Assembly: GCA_039621445.1 (NCBI GenBank)
Contig: CP154955.1
Coordinates: 13,157,000-13,220,999, forward strand
Length of the DNA: 64,000 nucleotides
Source: Euglena gracilis
Lineage: Eukaryota > Euglenida > Euglenophyceae > Euglenales
Direction of reading: 5' to 3'
The position numbers and the translations under genes are program-made. Shown here piece by piece: positions 62,779-64,000 of this stretch (its first letter is position 1; every line of letters begins with the position of its first letter). Under the pieces are notes generated by a model. That model saw only the letters and a program-made list of their open reading frames with translations. It did not search any database and was not told where the DNA came from.

Positions 62779-63655
62779 GCATTCCCCCCCTGATGAAATG
62801 CAAGAAGTGCCTCTTTTTACCACGTCACCATCAACGTTAGGGACAATGTAGATGTCGCAACGTCTCACGTCATCCTCAGAACCCAAGGGGGATTTCTATT
62901 TCCGTGATATGGATAAAAATTTGCCCCCCCTTAAAAATGATGGAAGGTTGCTTCCGCATTCTTCAGGTATTTACATGTTTCATTTCTTTTACTTGCGCCA
63001 TGTTTGTGAAATGTTCTTGGCTGAGACTTTGGACTCGTCAGGTTTAATTTGAAAGGAACGTTGTTGAAGGAGAATTGGAGGGATTTTGATCAATTTTTTT
63101 TTTTGATATTCATGGGACTCACGGATTCACGGACTGGTTTTTGGATACACTCTGCTCTTTTCACTTGACTGCTGACTGCATGATGTTCCTGCTTTGTGGG
63201 CAGTGACCACACAATGCACGTCATTGTAGGATAAACATTTCCATTATTGTAATGGCCAGGTATTTTCATGAACATGGGGGGAAATATTGAGTTCTTTAGT
63301 GCCTTTCAATCGAAAATGAAACGAACGTATGGAAGCAAACTACCAATGCGAAATCAGACAAAAATTTAAGGGGGCTTCAGTTTTTATTTTTGAAAATGAA
63401 TGATGGGAAAGCTTTCCATCATTGCAATTTTGGCCCTTATCATCAAGCTGTGTGCCAGTAAAGTTCGAGGTCATAAATTTTGGGTGATGTTCTGTGCCCT
63501 TTCTGTACTTCGGTCCTCGAATCTTTTGGTTTGTGATGATCCCGTGTGAAAAATAATGCCATTTGGGGCACTGTTCTTTGGGTTGTATTCGGGTTCTACA
63601 GTGAATCCCGAGATGAGACGTGAAAAGGGCCAACAACGATTGTAGCGCACCATGG
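62779..63655. other. No gene seen
   Basis: AT-rich ordinary sequence. Confidence 0.5.
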
Positions 63656-63659
63656 GATT

Positions 63660-63855
63660 CATATAAATATTGTTAATAGTAATATCCATATGAATATTAA
63701 TATTCAAAATCAATATTGATACATATTAATTTTCATGTCCATATTAATATTGACATAAATATCAATATTCACATGAATATAAATGGTAATATTCATATGA
63801 AAAAGTAAGCTTCATGTGAATGTTGATAATAATATTCATATGAATATTAATAATT
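63660..63855. repeat. Degenerate AATATTCATATG palindromic tract
   Basis: Repeated AATATTCATATGAATATT-like strings that are individually palindromic. It could extrude hairpins. No gene. Confidence 0.75.
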
Positions 63856-64000
63856 TTGTTAACATTGCCTTCCTGCCAGTCGTGCGACTGGCGTTCCTGG
63901 GCGGTGCTGCTGGTCGCCTTTCTGTTTCCAGCTGCTTCTGTCAAACCATTGCTGGATGGCTTTCCTCCGCTGCATGGTGGGAAGGTCTGGGTTGCCACCA

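Noticed and set aside
62091-62780. Extension of the TGCGCA-N2-TGCGCA field to 62 kb
   Set aside because: The hexamer occurs there within ATGCGCAAAA tandem repeats with different spacing, and no inverted arms were seen.

Overview
This window looks like nuclear DNA from a single-celled eukaryote, probably an alga or other protist. Spliceosomal GT-AG introns with pyrimidine-rich acceptors interrupt long, GC-rich coding frames, and the DNA between is packed with transposon remnants, foldback elements, microsatellites and runs of 8-14 G or C. There are no operons, no Shine-Dalgarno context and no CRISPR. The tyrosine recombinase and the 24-27 kb protein resemble, from memory only, repeat-associated proteins of dinoflagellates. 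That is a hint, not an identification. All calls were made by eye.

Layout. 1-14.5 kb: a young, near-identical tandem array in the order A-B-B-B-B-A-B. A units are about 2.6 kb and B units about 1.66 kb. Each carries the same decayed unknown gene segment, and the last unit is cut off by a retroelement. 14.5-18.6 kb: a minus-strand gag-protease retroelement, truncated before any reverse transcriptase and broken by stops and frameshifts. 19.16-20.0 kb: a plus-strand exon encoding the catalytic part of a tyrosine recombinase. 20.5-22.9 kb: a 10-bp minisatellite in two blocks, possible minus-strand exons, and a 284-bp hAT-like miniature element with a perfect 8-bp target duplication.

23.2-33.06 kb is the most distinctive part: a GC-rich island with two protein genes. 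One encodes about 810-870 aa with aspartate-containing motifs that may belong to a transposase. The other has five exons and encodes about 1000 aa of unknown function. Across the island I found 24 copies of TGCGCA-N2-TGCGCA, 19 exact and 5 with one mismatch. They occur in every intron of the five-exon gene, in the gene flanks and once in a coding frame, and several sit in long perfect hairpins. I saw none elsewhere in the window.

33-44 kb is gene-poor and full of non-autonomous elements, including a hAT-like family starting CAGGGGTGTAGAAGT, a cluster of GGTCGGCCCGACC palindromes and a TCTTATATTTGGGG element. 44-55 kb holds old, diverged copies of the 1-14.5 kb repeat, with (CATA)n tracts and a 737-bp hAT-like insertion that has an exact 8-bp duplication. 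55-60 kb contains a pair of 200-bp inverted repeats 3.2 kb apart and several GT/GGGT microsatellites. 60-64 kb is AT-rich with no gene I can support.
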